Positions 41,199-41,393 of a stretch of 41,393 nucleotides of DNA are shown here, in pieces. The notes beneath the pieces were generated by a model, which ran no database searches, had not been told where the DNA came from, and was given only the letters and a program-made list of their open reading frames with translations. The position numbers and the translations under genes are program-made. The stretch spans positions 1 through 41,393 of the forward strand of contig JAJYDU010000005.1 in assembly GCA_021790475.1 (NCBI GenBank), given 5' to 3'. Every line of letters starts with the position of its first letter. Position 1 is the first letter of the stretch. The stretch comes from Planctomycetota bacterium. GTDB taxonomy: Bacteria > Planctomycetota > Phycisphaerae > WQYP01.

Positions 41199-41393
41199 GG
41201 TGAGTAGCGCAAGGGAATTTCACCCCACGCCCTCGCAAAACCGGACATGAGCCTCTCGACTCATCCGGCTCCCATCACCCCCGCCATGGCGGTGGGCTTG
41301 CAGCCATAGATTCATCTCCCGCCTCGCGGCGAGATTGATCCGTTGGTCGTCCGCCGGATGACACAACCCCCTCACTCCGGTTGAACACAGCTT
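41199..41393 (-). mobile_element. group II intron, 3' end (domains V and VI), continuing past the window
   Basis: Read on the minus strand, 41271-41238 is a 34-nt domain V: GAGCCGGATGAGTC, a GAGA loop, then GGCTCATGTCCGGTTT. It has the AGC catalytic triad, a GNRA tetraloop and the two-base bulge on the 3' side. A domain VI stem follows, ending in CTACTC with a candidate branch-point A, and the 3' splice site falls near 41199-41200. The remaining bases to 41393 would belong to domain IV/III; no reverse-transcriptase end is recognisable in the visible part. The intron is antisense to purL and lies just outside the coding region, so it does not interrupt it. Confidence 0.8.
41238..41271 (-). ncRNA. 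group II intron domain V catalytic hairpin
   Basis: The outer helix GAGCCGGA/TCCGGTTT pairs over 8 bp with G-U at the ends, then a two-nucleotide bulge, the helix TGAGTC/GGCTCA and a GAGA tetraloop. This is the standard catalytic core hairpin of bacterial group II introns. Confidence 0.82.

Overview
The window looks like a stretch of chromosome from a GC-rich Gram-negative bacterium, most likely a planctomycete of the Phycisphaerae type. This is an inference. It rests on several proteins that resemble conserved planctomycete hypotheticals (near 6.3, 22.1 and 35.6 kb), a PurS-PurL fusion, lipoprotein and Tat export signals, long RND efflux proteins, and loose gene order with short palindromes scattered between and inside genes. 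No rRNA, tRNA or CRISPR array was found. Most genes are housekeeping.

Layout. 1-7 kb: the 3' end of mutS (+), then a minus-strand series read from right to left: a small membrane protein, thioredoxin, the AAA+ ATPase RarA, 5-formyl-THF cyclo-ligase and an exported GH3 glycosidase. 7-12.3 kb: citramalate synthase behind a promoter, a structured leader and an intrinsic terminator, then valyl-tRNA synthetase with an unusual internal insertion. 12.3-19.5 kb (+): M29 aminopeptidase, FKBP lipoprotein, IspH, a TgpA-like transglutaminase and Dxs, so two MEP-pathway enzymes share one series. 19.5-21.9 kb (-): TrpD and galactokinase; the trpD and dxs stop codons overlap. 22.1-30.9 kb (+): a conserved small protein, then a metal-efflux-like locus: small secreted His/Cys protein, TolC-family lipoprotein, RND adaptor, RND pump, a relic of a second TolC gene, and a Tat-exported multicopper oxidase. 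31-34 kb: a DUF255 thioredoxin-fold protein with a DsbD-like tail and a small HExxH protein. 34-41.2 kb: glyA (-), a planctomycete-type protein with a degenerate P-loop and a deoxyribosyltransferase-like end, enolase, and PurSL. The last 0.2 kb holds the 3' end (domains V and VI) of a minus-strand group II intron inserted just after the purL stop.

The most notable signals are these. (1) A 113-bp element with 19-bp terminal inverted repeats lies inside the signal-peptide codons of the TolC-family lipoprotein. It is flanked by CGACTC duplications, adds exactly 43 codons in frame, and its conceptual removal restores a canonical lipoprotein signal peptide. (2) A promoter, a roughly 200-nt structured RNA and a terminator lie ahead of cimA. 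(3) A group II intron abuts purL. (4) A TolC C-terminal relic lies between the RND pump and the multicopper oxidase, suggesting the locus was rebuilt from an older TolC-oxidase pair. (5) Several families of short palindromes occur, some translated in frame inside proteins.
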